Position numbers and translations under genes: made by a program | Notes under the pieces: model-generated | Database searches by the model: none | What the model was told of the DNA's origin: nothing | What the model saw: the letters and a program-made list of their open reading frames with translations, nothing else | From: an uncultured Oscillospiraceae bacterium | GTDB lineage: Bacteria > Bacillota > Clostridia > Oscillospirales > Acutalibacteraceae | DNA length: 42,299 nucleotides | Direction of reading: 5' to 3' | NCBI GenBank assembly: GCA_902478605.1 | Contig: CABSLQ010000022.1 | Location: forward strand, 1-42,299 | Shown: positions 24,902 to 32,926 of the stretch, one piece after another | Layout of the letters: each line of letters opens with the position of its first letter | How positions within the stretch are numbered: the first letter of the stretch is position 1

Positions 24902-26172
24902 AGGGGCTCCTGTAAAATGAAAGTAGCTAAAAAATCATCCATACAAAGGGGAGCTCCTAATGACTCATAAGAAGGATACCACAAATCTCACAGAATTGCT
25001 ACTACAATGTGTCGCGCAGCCAGACCCCATGCTTAGTATACTGGAATGGCTTTGCACACAGCTGATGGAGGCCGAGGTAGAACAGCAGTTGGGAGCAGAG
25101 AAAAGCGAGCGTGCAGACAGCCGAAGTGGCTATCGCAGCGGATACCGTCCCCGCCGCCTGGATACCCGTATGGGCACCATGTACCTCATGGTGCCAAAGG
25201 TACGGCAGGGAGGGTACATTCCGTTCTTTGTTACGCAGCGCAAGCGCAGTGAAGCTGCTCTCATTCAGGTGGTTCAGGAGGCCTTTGTACAGGGTGTTTC
25301 CACTCGGAAAATGGAGAAATTGGCACAGAGTTTAGGTATTGAAAATCTGTCCAGAAGTCAGGTCAGTGAGATGACCAAGGGGCTCAATGAGCAGGTCAAC
25401 GAATTCCGTAATCGCTCTCTGTCCAATACGGTGTACCCCGTTGTGTGGGTAGATGCGCTCTATGAAAAAGTGCGTGTAGATGGAAGAATTGTCAGTATGG
25501 CAGTACTGATCGTATGCGGAGTGGATGAAAATGGCCACAGAGATATCATTGCCGTTGAGCCCATGCCCGAGGAATCCAGAAGTTCCTATGGTGTGCTGTT
25601 TCAGGCCTTGAAAGATCGTGGCCTTGTCACGCCTAAGCTGGTCATTTCAGATGCTCACTCCGGCTTGGTTGCGGCGATCCAGGAATTCTTCCCCGGTGCC
25701 TCCTGGCAACGCTGCAAGGTGCATTTTATGCGGAATATCCTGGCCTATGTGCCGCAGAGAGAGAAGAAGTCTTTCGCCTGCGTGCTGAAGGAAATCTGGC
25801 TGGCCCCCACCGCAGAACTGGCCAGAAAGCGGGCTTATGATGTGATAGACGCCTATGCCAAACGCTTTCCAAAGGCGGTTCAGTGTCTTGAGAACGGCTT
25901 GGAAGATTCCCTGACTTTCTATGCATTTTCAAAACTAGACGCCAGGAAAGTCTCATCCTCCAACATGATTGAACGCCTGAATCGTGAGATCCGCAGGCGC
26001 ACCAGCGTAGTTGGAATTTTCCCCAACGAGGACTCCTACGTCCGACTGGTTACCACATACCTAATGGAGTATGCAGAGGATTGGTTTGTCTCTAGAGCAT
26101 ACCTTAGCCAGGAATCCATAGAGGCAACGCTACATATCGCAGCTTGATCCCATATTACAGGTCCCCTTTTTG
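24902..26172 (+). mobile_element. IS256-family insertion sequence
   Basis: A complete transposase gene lies between imperfect terminal inverted repeats. The left has aggggctcctgtaaaatg (24902-24919), and the right, read on the other strand, has aggggacctgtaatatg (about 26151-26167). A second shared string, gttcgcaaaa, lies at 24868-24877 on the left and just outside the repeat on the right (about 26168-26178), so the true ends may be up to 35 bases further out. I see no clear target-site duplication. The right end truncates a glycerate kinase gene. Confidence 0.85.
24960..26147 (+). CDS. IS256-family transposase (Mutator-like DDE)
   Basis: The transposase has 395 residues, full length for the family, with an intact frame. 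The DDE triad is seen as Asp in VWVDALYEKVR (near residue 164), Asp in VISDAHSGL (near 231) and Glu in NMIERLNREIRRRT (near 338). The C(2)H-like block WQRCKVHFMRN lies between the last two, as usual. The start ATG at 24960 has aggggag upstream. The enzyme cuts and pastes through a circular intermediate in related elements. Nothing suggests inactivity. Confidence 0.96.
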   Translation: MTHKKDTTNLTELLLQCVAQPDPMLSILEWLCTQLMEAEVEQQLGAEKSERADSRSGYRSGYRPRRLDTRMGTMYLMVPKVRQGGYIPFFVTQRKRSEAALIQVVQEAFVQGVSTRKMEKLAQSLGIENLSRSQVSEMTKGLNEQVNEFRNRSLSNTVYPVVWVDALYEKVRVDGRIVSMAVLIVCGVDENGHRDIIAVEPMPEESRSSYGVLFQALKDRGLVTPKLVISDAHSGLVAAIQEFFPGASWQRCKVHFMRNILAYVPQREKKSFACVLKEIWLAPTAELARKRAYDVIDAYAKRFPKAVQCLENGLEDSLTFYAFSKLDARKVSSSNMIERLNREIRRRTSVVGIFPNEDSYVRLVTTYLMEYAEDWFVSRAYLSQESIEATLHIAA

Positions 26173-27250
26173 CGAACAAAACTTGACACGGCCATTCCTC
26201 CAGCGGCATGGGGCGGCTGCAGATGGATAAAAAGGCGTCCACGCCGCAATCGTACAAGGCCTGCGCGCCGTCGCCAATGCCGCCGGCCAGTGCGAATACC
26301 GGCAATCCTGCCGCCTGTTTGGCACGGCGGGCAACGCCGGCCGGCACCTTTCCATGGGCCGACTGTCCGTCGAGCCGTCCCTCTCCCGTAATGACCAGCG
26401 TACAGCCGTCCAGCTGCTGCTCAAAATGAAGTGCATCCAGCACCGCATCGATTCCGGGGCATATTTCGCCGCCGAGCAGGCAAAGCATGGCACCCAGTCC
26501 GCCCGCCGCACCGCCTCCCGGCCAGGCACGAACCTCTTTCCCCAAATCGCGGGCGGCGATGTCCGCAAAGCGGGACAACGCCGCCTCCAACCGCTCCTGC
26601 TGTGCAGGCGCAGCCCCTTTCTGCGCGGAAAAGGTCATGGTTGCTCCGTGAGGGCCGCACAGAGGATTATCCACATCGCAGAGGACACACAGGCGGCAGT
26701 CCTGCAGCCGGGGATCCAGACCGGAAAAGTCCAGACGCTCGAGACGGCCGAGCTCTAACCCGCCCGGTCCAAGCTCGCTGCCGTCTGCATCGAAAAAGCG
26801 GGCGCCAAGCGCCTGGGCCATCCCCATCCCGGCGTCATTGGTGGCGGAACCGCCCACCCCGATCAGGATTTCCCGGCATCCCGCGTCCAAAAGCGCCCGC
26901 AGTATCTGGCCGGTGCCATAGGTGGAGGTAACCAGCGGATTCCGTTCCTCCGGCCGCAGCAGCGGCAACCCCGAAGCCGCCGCCATTTCCATTACCCCGA
27001 CGCCGTCGGGCAATACGCCGCACGCTGCCTGTATCGGGCGGCCCAGCGGATCGCAGGCGCTCACCACCAGCTGCCTGCCACCGCGCGCCGCGACAAGGGC
27101 ATCCACGGTTCCCTCGCCGCCGTCCGCAACGGGTAGACATCCTATCGACGCCTGCGGGTACACCCGCCGAAGTCCTTCGGCTGCAAAGCGGCAGGCCTGC
27201 CCTGATGTGCAGCTGCCTTTAAACGAATCTATGGCGATCAGCGCCTTCAT
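26171..27250 (-). pseudogene. Glycerate kinase, 3' end cut by IS256
   Basis: The gene reads leftward and keeps about 353 residues of a glycerate kinase of the GarK/GlxK type: an opening IAIDSFKGSCTSGQA, LPVADGGEGTVDALV, GVGGSATNDAGMGMAQALG and a late LAGGIGDGAQALYD. The family has about 375-385 residues. After PMPLEEW the frame continues 51 residues through the end of the IS256 element, in antisense to the transposase, so the last 25-30 natural residues are replaced. The product would phosphorylate glycerate for entry into glycolysis; loss of the final helix may or may not abolish activity. It has its own promoter at 27284-27312. Confidence 0.9.
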
Positions 27251-27283
27251 ACCCGCATCACCCGTCTCTTTCTGTTTGCTGTC

Positions 27284-27312
27284 AGTATAGGGCCTGTGCG
27301 CCGGAAAGTCAA
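27284..27312 (-). promoter_or_regulatory. Promoter of the glycerate kinase gene
   Basis: On the minus strand, TTGACT (27312-27307), a 17-base spacer and TATACT (27289-27284) lie 34 bases before the start codon. Confidence 0.82.
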
Positions 27313-27381
27313 GGGCCTTTCGGCTATATCGATTTGAGCGGAAAAATTAAGCCGCTCTTAAGGGATATTTGTCACCGGCTG

Positions 27382-27390
27382 TGCTATAAT
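27382..27390 (+). promoter_or_regulatory. Extended -10 promoter of the P-type ATPase gene
   Basis: TGCTATAAT at 27382-27390 is a consensus extended -10 element. No good -35 is found at the usual distance (TTGTCA at 27369 is too close). The transcript would start near 27397, about 40 bases before the start codon. Confidence 0.65.
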
Positions 27391-27436
27391 CATAAAGAAC
27401 GAGGCGGTAGATCGCTGGAAAGGAGGAATGGGCAGC

Positions 27437-29830
27437 ATGGCGGAACATACAACTACGCCGGAGCCTCCCGAGCGTCTGCATCCCGACGCCGCGTTGGGAT
27501 TGACTGCCGAACAGGTACGCATGCAGGAAGCGCGCGGTCTCAAAAACATACAGCCCCAGCACAACACCAAAACGATCGGGCAGATTATACGCGATAACAC
27601 CCTCACCCTGTTTAATCTGTTTAACTTTGCGCTGGCCGCCGCCATTGCGCTGGTCGGCGCTTATGAAAACCTGCTGTTTCTAATTATTATCCTCGCCAAT
27701 ATGGGGATCGGCATCGTGCAGGAGATCCGATCCAAGCGCACGGTGGAAAAGCTGTCGCTCATTTCGATGCCCAAGGCCACCGTTATCCGTGACGGCCGGG
27801 AACAGCAAATTCCGGTGGAAGACATCGTACTTGACGATATCCTGGTGGTGCGCATGGGCGGCCAGGTTTGCGCCGATGCCATGGTGGTGGAGGGAGAAGC
27901 CGAGCTTAACGAGGCCCTGCTCACCGGTGAAGCGGAACCGATCCGCAAGGGGGCGGGGGACACCCTCCTTTCGGGCAGCTTTGCCGTCAGCGGCATCTGC
28001 CGGGCGCAGGTGGAACATATCGGCGCGGATAACTATGCCACCCGGATCGCTCTGGCGGCCAAACAATATAAAAAATCCCATTCCGATCTGATGCTGTCCC
28101 TCAACAAGATTGTCAAGTTCACCAGCTTTTTTATTGTGCCTCTTGGCGTACTGCTTTTCCTGCACGCGTATTGTATTCTCGATCACACGCTGGCCGATAC
28201 AGTGGTGTCCACCTCGGCCGCTTTGCTCGGCATGCTTCCCAAAGGGCTGGTGCTGCTCACGAGCGTATCGCTGATGGTGGGCGTTCTTAAGCTGGCGCGG
28301 AAAAACACGTTGGTGCAGGAGCTGTTCTGCATTGAAAACCTATCCCGGGTGGATATGCTCTGCCTAGACAAAACGGGCACCATCACCCAGGGGAAGATGA
28401 CGGTGGCCGAAGTCATACCGCTGACCGCGGCCCCGCCGTTCGATATCGGGGCCGCGGCGGGTGCCTTCGTGCACGCGCTGCCGGACAGTAATGCCACTTT
28501 TATGGCCCTGCGGGAGTATTTTACGCAGAAGGCCGATTGGAAGCCGATCGCGCGTACCCCCTTTTCCTCTTCGCGCAAGTGGAGCTCGGTTACTTTTGAA
28601 GGCAAAGGCACCGTTCTTTTGGGTGCCCCCGAAATTCTGCTGCGTTCGGTTGCCGATGCCTTGCCTGCCGCTGTCCGGCAGCGGGAAGAGGAGGGCTGCC
28701 GCGTGGTGCTCCTCGCCCATGCATCGGCATCGGTGGACGGCATGCTGCCCGAACACATCGAACCGCTGGCGGCCGTCGTGCTGCAGGATCCCATCCGTCC
28801 CGATGCGCGCGAGACGCTCGCTTTTTTTGCACGCGAAGACGTGCAGCTGAAGATCTTTTCCGGGGATAATCCCGTGACCGTGTCGAGCGTTGCACGGCAG
28901 GCGGGCCTGCCCGCCTGGGATAAGTATATCGACGCCTCCACCCTGCCGGATGAACAGGCGCTGCGCGAGGCGGCCGAGCAGTATACCATTTTCGGCCGGG
29001 TTTCCCCGGTACAGAAACGGCAGCTGGTACATGCGCTGCAGGGCGCCGGCCATACCGTGGCCATGACCGGCGACGGCGTCAACGATGTGCTGGCGCTCAA
29101 GGACGCCGACTGCAGCATTGCGATGGCTTCGGGCAGTGACGCGGCCCGGCAGATATCCCAGCTGGTGCTGCTCGATTCCAACTTTTCCTCTCTGCCCAGC
29201 GTGGTGATGGAAGGGCGGCGGGTCATCAACAACATCTCGCGCACCGCCGTGCTGTTCCTGGTGAAAACCATTTTCTCCTTTCTTTTGTCCTTTGTCACGC
29301 TGGTGTTTTCGATACCGTATCCCTTCACCCCCATACAGCTCAGCCTAATCGGCATGGTAGCCGAGGGTATCCCCTCTTTCTTCCTCACCTTTGAACCGAA
29401 CCACGAGCGGATCAAGGGCCGCTTTCTGTCCACGGTGCTGCGGCAGGCGTGCCCCTGTGCGGCCATCATCGTACTCAACGTCGTACTCGTGGCACAAATT
29501 GCGCCGCTGCTCGGTATCTCATCCGTAGAGATGGCGACGATGAACGTCTATCTGACGGCTCTTATCTGGCTGTTTCAGCTTCTGCGGGTGTGCCTGCCGC
29601 TGAGCAAAATGCGCGCCGTACTGTGGGGCGGCATGGTGGCCCTGTTCTGCGTGGCGGTCTATCTGCTGCGCGGGCTGCTCGATATCGGCACCCTGTCGCG
29701 TACTTCTCTGCCGTTGTTCCTGATTCTTGCCGCCGGCAGCCTCGTACTGTATATGTTGGTGGTGTGGGCGCTGCAAAAGGGAACCGAACGGTACCGCCGC
29801 TGGAAGCAGAGAACCCGGAAAATCGCTTGA
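27437..29830 (+). CDS. Cation-translocating P-type ATPase (CtpE-like)
   Basis: This is a 797-residue transporter when read from the ATG at 27437, ten bases behind aggagg; the ATG at 27428 is too close to that site. The actuator TGE motif (LLTGEAEP), the phosphorylated Asp311 in DKTGTIT and the hinge GDGVNDVLALKDAD are intact. Helix four has LGMLPKGLVLLTSVSL. There is no N-terminal metal-binding domain and no CPC, so it is not a heavy-metal pump. The layout and the KLARKNTLVQELFCIENLSR stretch resemble mycobacterial CtpE, linked to calcium; a calcium or other divalent cation role is inferred by family only. About ten membrane helices are present. It stands alone between its own promoter and a terminator. 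Confidence 0.88.
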   Translation: MAEHTTTPEPPERLHPDAALGLTAEQVRMQEARGLKNIQPQHNTKTIGQIIRDNTLTLFNLFNFALAAAIALVGAYENLLFLIIILANMGIGIVQEIRSKRTVEKLSLISMPKATVIRDGREQQIPVEDIVLDDILVVRMGGQVCADAMVVEGEAELNEALLTGEAEPIRKGAGDTLLSGSFAVSGICRAQVEHIGADNYATRIALAAKQYKKSHSDLMLSLNKIVKFTSFFIVPLGVLLFLHAYCILDHTLADTVVSTSAALLGMLPKGLVLLTSVSLMVGVLKLARKNTLVQELFCIENLSRVDMLCLDKTGTITQGKMTVAEVIPLTAAPPFDIGAAAGAFVHALPDSNATFMALREYFTQKADWKPIARTPFSSSRKWSSVTFEGKGTVLLGAPEILLRSVADALPAAVRQREEEGCRVVLLAHASASVDGMLPEHIEPLAAVVLQDPIRPDARETLAFFAREDVQLKIFSGDNPVTVSSVARQAGLPAWDKYIDASTLPDEQALREAAEQYTIFGRVSPVQKRQLVHALQGAGHTVAMTGDGVNDVLALKDADCSIAMASGSDAARQISQLVLLDSNFSSLPSVVMEGRRVINNISRTAVLFLVKTIFSFLLSFVTLVFSIPYPFTPIQLSLIGMVAEGIPSFFLTFEPNHERIKGRFLSTVLRQACPCAAIIVLNVVLVAQIAPLLGISSVEMATMNVYLTALIWLFQLLRVCLPLSKMRAVLWGGMVALFCVAVYLLRGLLDIGTLSRTSLPLFLILAAGSLVLYMLVVWALQKGTERYRRWKQRTRKIA

Positions 29831-29834
29831 TTGT

Positions 29835-29880
29835 AAGCCGAAAAAGGGCGATCACGCTGCCTTTTTTCGGCTTTGTTTTC
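29835..29880 (+). terminator. Terminator of the P-type ATPase gene
   Basis: Aagccgaaaaagggc (29835-29849) pairs with gccttttttcggctt (29859-29873) with at most one bulge, followed by tgttttc. It starts five bases after the stop. Confidence 0.85.
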
Positions 29881-29916
29881 CAACAAATGGCACGATCATG
29901 CAAAATACGCAGTGTA

Positions 29917-29936
29917 AACCACTATATCTTGTGGTT
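29917..29936. promoter_or_regulatory. NrdR-box-like inverted repeat
   Basis: Aaccac (29917-29922), tatatctt and gtggtt (29931-29936) contain CACTATATCTTGTG, one mismatch from the NrdR consensus CACwATATATwGTG. NrdR sites usually come in pairs before ribonucleotide-reductase genes; neither a clear second box nor such a gene is here. It may be a remnant or chance. Confidence 0.35.
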
Positions 29937-30061
29937 CATTTGGGCAACGCAAGCACTTGTTGAAATTTCGGTGGAAAATGTGGAAAATTCGCTTTACAAA
30001 GCGTATTGTGATCCACCACCCATTTCCACTCATTTTTGTCCGCCGGCAAACCACACTAAAA

Positions 30062-30106
30062 CCGGCGGCACAAACAAACGCCGCCGGCAGAACAGAAAAT
30101 TCTGCC
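30062..30106 (+). repeat. Tandem hairpins before the first small LPxxVQ gene
   Basis: Ccggcggc (30062-30069) pairs with gccgccgg (30080-30087), and ggcagaa (30087-30093) pairs with ttctgcc (30100-30106). The ribosome site aggaaagg begins directly after. The 250 bases from 29880 to 30130 hold no other gene. Confidence 0.6.
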
Positions 30107-30129
30107 AGAGGAAAGGCGGGACGCGACCC

Positions 30130-30327
30130 ATGTATGAAAACAGTTTTTATGGCGCCGTTCCCATCGAAACCGGTACGGCCTTCGGGCAGGGACGTTACGG
30201 CTATGACGACTTTTTCCGGCTTCCTGAAGAGGTTCAGGAGCAGGTGAATCAGCGGGCCATTGAACGGCAGTTTCATTCGGAAGAGGAACTGCGCCGCTAT
30301 GTGCAGAAGCTGTTGCTGAAGTCATAA
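30130..30327 (+). CDS. Small LPxxVQ protein, first of a paralogous pair
   Basis: This 65-residue protein starts at the ATG at 30130 behind agaggaaagg. Upstream in-frame DNA runs back through the ATPase gene and is not its own coding. The Gly/Tyr/Phe-rich N-terminus (ENSFYGAVPIETGTAFGQGR) is followed by a helical part with DDFFRLPEEVQEQV and EEELRRYVQKL. The same core, F-x-x-LP-x-x-VQ, then S-x-EE and R-x-V, occurs in the next gene. The pair is eleven bases apart. No family name is known to me; I have the impression that such short proteins are frequent in Oscillospirales. No signal peptide or membrane segment. The function is unknown. Confidence 0.65.
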   Translation: MYENSFYGAVPIETGTAFGQGRYGYDDFFRLPEEVQEQVNQRAIERQFHSEEELRRYVQKLLLKS

Positions 30328-30338
30328 GGGAGTATGCC

Positions 30339-30521
30339 ATGCTGGAAGGAAGCTATCAATTGGGACTCACCGACCTGCTCGATCAAAATCTGAGCTGCTA
30401 CGAATACTTTTACGCCCTGCCCGCGGACGTACAGAAACGCATTGCCCGGCAGGACGTGTCCTCCTTTGAAGAGATGCAGCGTATGGTGGAGGATATGGGG
30501 CGGCCTTCGTCGGTGGGATAA
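30339..30521 (+). CDS. Small LPxxVQ protein, second of the pair
   Basis: This 60-residue protein reads from the ATG at 30339, with aaggga seven bases upstream. The core YEYFYALPADVQKRIARQ followed by SFEEMQRMVEDM aligns with the upstream product over about 35 residues, with a three-residue gap. The two differ at the N-terminus, here LGLTDLLDQN. Their layout suggests an old tandem duplication and possible heterodimer formation through the shared helices, which is inference. A strong terminator follows within five bases, so the two genes form a unit. Confidence 0.65.
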   Translation: MLEGSYQLGLTDLLDQNLSCYEYFYALPADVQKRIARQDVSSFEEMQRMVEDMGRPSSVG

Positions 30522-30525
30522 CGGC

Positions 30526-30560
30526 AAAAAAGGGAACGGCACATGGCCGTTCCCTTTTTT
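30526..30560 (+). terminator. Terminator of the small-protein pair
   Basis: Aaaaaagggaacggc (30526-30540) pairs perfectly with gccgttccctttttt (about 30546-30560), closing a short loop and ending in six T. With A-run and T-run on both sides it may work in both directions. Confidence 0.93.
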
Positions 30561-30596
30561 GCGCCTATCTTTCAGCCGGGAACCGCCGAAAATTGG

Positions 30597-30625
30597 TTGA
30601 ACTATCGGACAAAGTATCGTATACT
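30597..30625 (+). promoter_or_regulatory. Promoter of the ABC exporter/MarR operon
   Basis: TTGAAC at 30597-30602, a 17-base spacer and TATACT at 30620-30625. It is 42 bases before the start codon of the ABC gene. No clear MarR-type dyad overlaps it. Confidence 0.8.
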
Positions 30626-30666
30626 GGATATGCTCGTTCTAATCTCTAAAGGAAAGGCTCGATCCT

Positions 30667-32388
30667 ATGATACGTGGGTTTGTCCGCTATTACCGTCCGT
30701 ATTGGAAGCTGTTTGCCGCCGACATGCTCTGCGCGCTGTTGATCGCGGCGGTGGATTTGCTGTTTCCGCTCGCCTCGCGCTACGCCTTGCAGACGCTGCT
30801 GCCCGTCAATGCGTACGGCGCGTTTTTCGGCCTCATCGGCGCCCTGATCGCCGCCTATCTGCTGCGCGCCGCCTTCCAGTATTTTGTCAATTACTGGGGG
30901 CACGTGCTCGGTGCTTATATGGAAACGGATATGCGCCAGGATCTGTTTATCCATCTGCAGAAGATGCCCTTCAAATTCTTCGATAAAAACCGTACCGGCC
31001 AGCTCATGTCCCGCGTGGTCAACGATCTGTTCGAGGTGGTGGAGCTGGCCCATCACGGTCCGGAGGATCTCTTTATTTCGCTGGTGACCCTGCTCGGTGC
31101 TTTCGGTATTCTGCTCACCATTCAGTGGAAGCTGGCCTTGATCGTTTTCGCGCTCGTACCGCTGATTGTCTGTTTTACGGCGTGGCGGCGGGTGCGTATG
31201 TCGGCGGCGTCCCGGCAGGTTAAGGAGAGAACCGCCGGCATCAATGCGGACATTGAATCGAGTATTTCGGGCGTGCGGGTGGCGAAGGCTTTCGTCAACG
31301 AACCTTATGAAATCCAAAAGTTTGAAAAAGGGAATGCCCGTTACCGCGAATCCAAAAAAGACTTTTACCGCCAAATGGGCATTTTTCAAACCGGTATGGA
31401 TTTTCTGACAAATATCATGAACGTGGTGGTCATCGCCGTGGGCGGCGTGCTGATCATGAGCCGCCAGCTCAATTACATCGATCTGCTGACCTTTACGCTG
31501 TATGTCGGCACCTTCCTGCAGCCCATACGGCGGCTGTCCAATTTCGTGGAACAGTTCACGGTTGGCATGGCCGGTTTCGGCCGCTTCCGTGCCCTCATGG
31601 CAGTGGAGCCGGATATTACCGATTGCCCCGGCGCCACCCCGCTGGAGAATGTCAAGGGGGATATCCGGTTTGAGGATGTCACCTTCTCCTATGACGAGGA
31701 AGTGAATGTCCTTACCGGCGTATCACTGCATATACCCGCAGGGCAGACGATGGCGCTGGTCGGTCCGTCGGGCGGCGGCAAAAGCACGCTGTGCCACCTG
31801 ATCCCCCGCTTTTATGAAGCGGCAGCGGGCCGCATCACCATCGACGGCCGCGATATTCAAAGCGTGACGCTGGCATCGCTGCGCGGCAATGTCGGCATCG
31901 TACAGCAGGAGGTTCTGCTGTTCGCGGGCACGATTATGGAAAATATCCGGTACGGCCGGCTGGATGCAACCGACGAAGACGTGGTGGAAGCGGCAAAACA
32001 GGCGGAAATCCACGAGGATATTCTCGCCATGCCGGACGGCTATCAGACCTATGTGGGGGAACGGGGCACGCTGCTCTCCGGCGGCCAGAAGCAGCGGGTG
32101 AGCATTGCGCGCATATTCCTCAAAAACCCGCCCATTCTGATTTTGGACGAAGCCACTTCTGCCCTGGACACCGTGACCGAGGCCCATATCCAGGCGGCGT
32201 TTGAACGGCTGGCCAGGGGACGCACCACCCTTATCATCGCACACCGGCTGTCCACCATCCGGCACGCCGACCGCATCGCGTACATCGATCACACCGGCGT
32301 GCGCGAAACGGGCACACACGACGAGCTGCTCGCAAGAGGCGGACTGTATGCAAAGCTGTACGCCGCCACGGCGGACTATGGCCTGTGA
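30667..32388 (+). CDS. ABC exporter half-transporter (fused membrane and ATPase domains)
   Basis: The protein has 573 residues. The first 300 hold six membrane helices of the type I exporter fold, with the coupling-helix region KFFDKNRTGQLMSRVVNDL. The ATPase half carries Walker A GPSGGGKST (near 366), signature LSGGQKQR (near 470) and Walker B ILILDEATSALD. The H-loop is in IIAHRLSTI. The protein resembles MsbA/BmrA-type pumps for lipids or drugs. Only one half-transporter is encoded here, so a homodimer is likely. The start ATG follows aaaggaaagg. A MarR regulator starts 13 bases downstream, which suggests drug- or acid-responsive control. Confidence 0.93.
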   Translation: MIRGFVRYYRPYWKLFAADMLCALLIAAVDLLFPLASRYALQTLLPVNAYGAFFGLIGALIAAYLLRAAFQYFVNYWGHVLGAYMETDMRQDLFIHLQKMPFKFFDKNRTGQLMSRVVNDLFEVVELAHHGPEDLFISLVTLLGAFGILLTIQWKLALIVFALVPLIVCFTAWRRVRMSAASRQVKERTAGINADIESSISGVRVAKAFVNEPYEIQKFEKGNARYRESKKDFYRQMGIFQTGMDFLTNIMNVVVIAVGGVLIMSRQLNYIDLLTFTLYVGTFLQPIRRLSNFVEQFTVGMAGFGRFRALMAVEPDITDCPGATPLENVKGDIRFEDVTFSYDEEVNVLTGVSLHIPAGQTMALVGPSGGGKSTLCHLIPRFYEAAAGRITIDGRDIQSVTLASLRGNVGIVQQEVLLFAGTIMENIRYGRLDATDEDVVEAAKQAEIHEDILAMPDGYQTYVGERGTLLSGGQKQRVSIARIFLKNPPILILDEATSALDTVTEAHIQAAFERLARGRTTLIIAHRLSTIRHADRIAYIDHTGVRETGTHDELLARGGLYAKLYAATADYGL

Positions 32389-32401
32389 GGAGGCACCCGA
32401 T

Positions 32402-32908
32402 TTGGATAAAACACTGCAAATGCTGAATGAATTGCTGGTCGATACCTTTAATGAGATTCTTAAAGTGGAGGAGCAGTCGCTGCGCGCCGCCACCCGCAGC
32501 GCGGTGACCGTGACCGAGCTGCACACCCTCGAAGCCATCGGCGCACAGGAACCGCGCACCGTCTCGGAGCTGGCCACCGCCACCCACGTGACCGTGAGCA
32601 CCATGACCATCGCCGTCAACCGGCTTGCTGCCAAGGGTTATGTCGAACGGCTGCGCGAGCCGGCCGACCGCCGGGTGGTCCGCGCCCGCCTGACCGAAAA
32701 AGGCCGGGAACTGGCAGAAGCCCACCGGCAGTTCCATGAGCGCATGGTTACCGCCGTGGCGCAGCGCCTTGACGCCGTGCAGCTCGACGCGCTGATTAAG
32801 GCTGTGGAAAGTCTGCGTGAGTTTTTCAGCCGCGAAACGGATCGCAATTTCGCACGGGCGTTTGAAAACCTGGGCGCCCGGCTTGCCGGCGCGGGCGCCG
32901 GCCTGTAA
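32402..32908 (+). CDS. MarR-family transcriptional regulator
   Basis: The protein has 168 residues, read from the TTG at 32402, which lies eight bases behind gaggagg (32387-32393); no ATG fits. The winged helix is at residues 40-100: VTELHTLEAI, then TVSELATATHVTVSTMTIAVNRL as recognition helices, and VERLREPADRRVVRARLTEKG as the wing with the usual DRR. Flanking helices form the dimer. MarR proteins repress efflux genes and release on ligand binding; here the target is probably the ABC exporter in the same operon. The C-terminal tail is Ala/Gly-rich and lies in very GC-rich DNA. It ends 18 bases from the convergent ABC ATPase gene. Confidence 0.92.
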   Translation: MDKTLQMLNELLVDTFNEILKVEEQSLRAATRSAVTVTELHTLEAIGAQEPRTVSELATATHVTVSTMTIAVNRLAAKGYVERLREPADRRVVRARLTEKGRELAEAHRQFHERMVTAVAQRLDAVQLDALIKAVESLREFFSRETDRNFARAFENLGARLAGAGAGL

Positions 32909-32926
32909 GGAGGCCGCGCCGTCCGA

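Noticed and set aside
28183..29478. A 431-codon leftward ORF
   Set aside because: Antisense of the P-type ATPase; Ser/Arg-rich composition typical of shadow frames.
29975..29996. Two tgtggaaaa-like strings considered as DnaA boxes
   Set aside because: Each has a mismatch to TGTGGATAA, there are only two, and no replication gene or AT-rich unwinding region is near.
29449..30129. Upstream extension of the first small-protein gene to 292 residues
   Set aside because: It overlaps the ATPase gene, its terminator and two hairpins. The ATG at 30130 has its own ribosome site.
30130..30521. The tiny gene pair considered as a toxin-antitoxin module
   Set aside because: The two products are paralogous to each other, without a hydrophobic toxin, RNase or DNA-binding motif.
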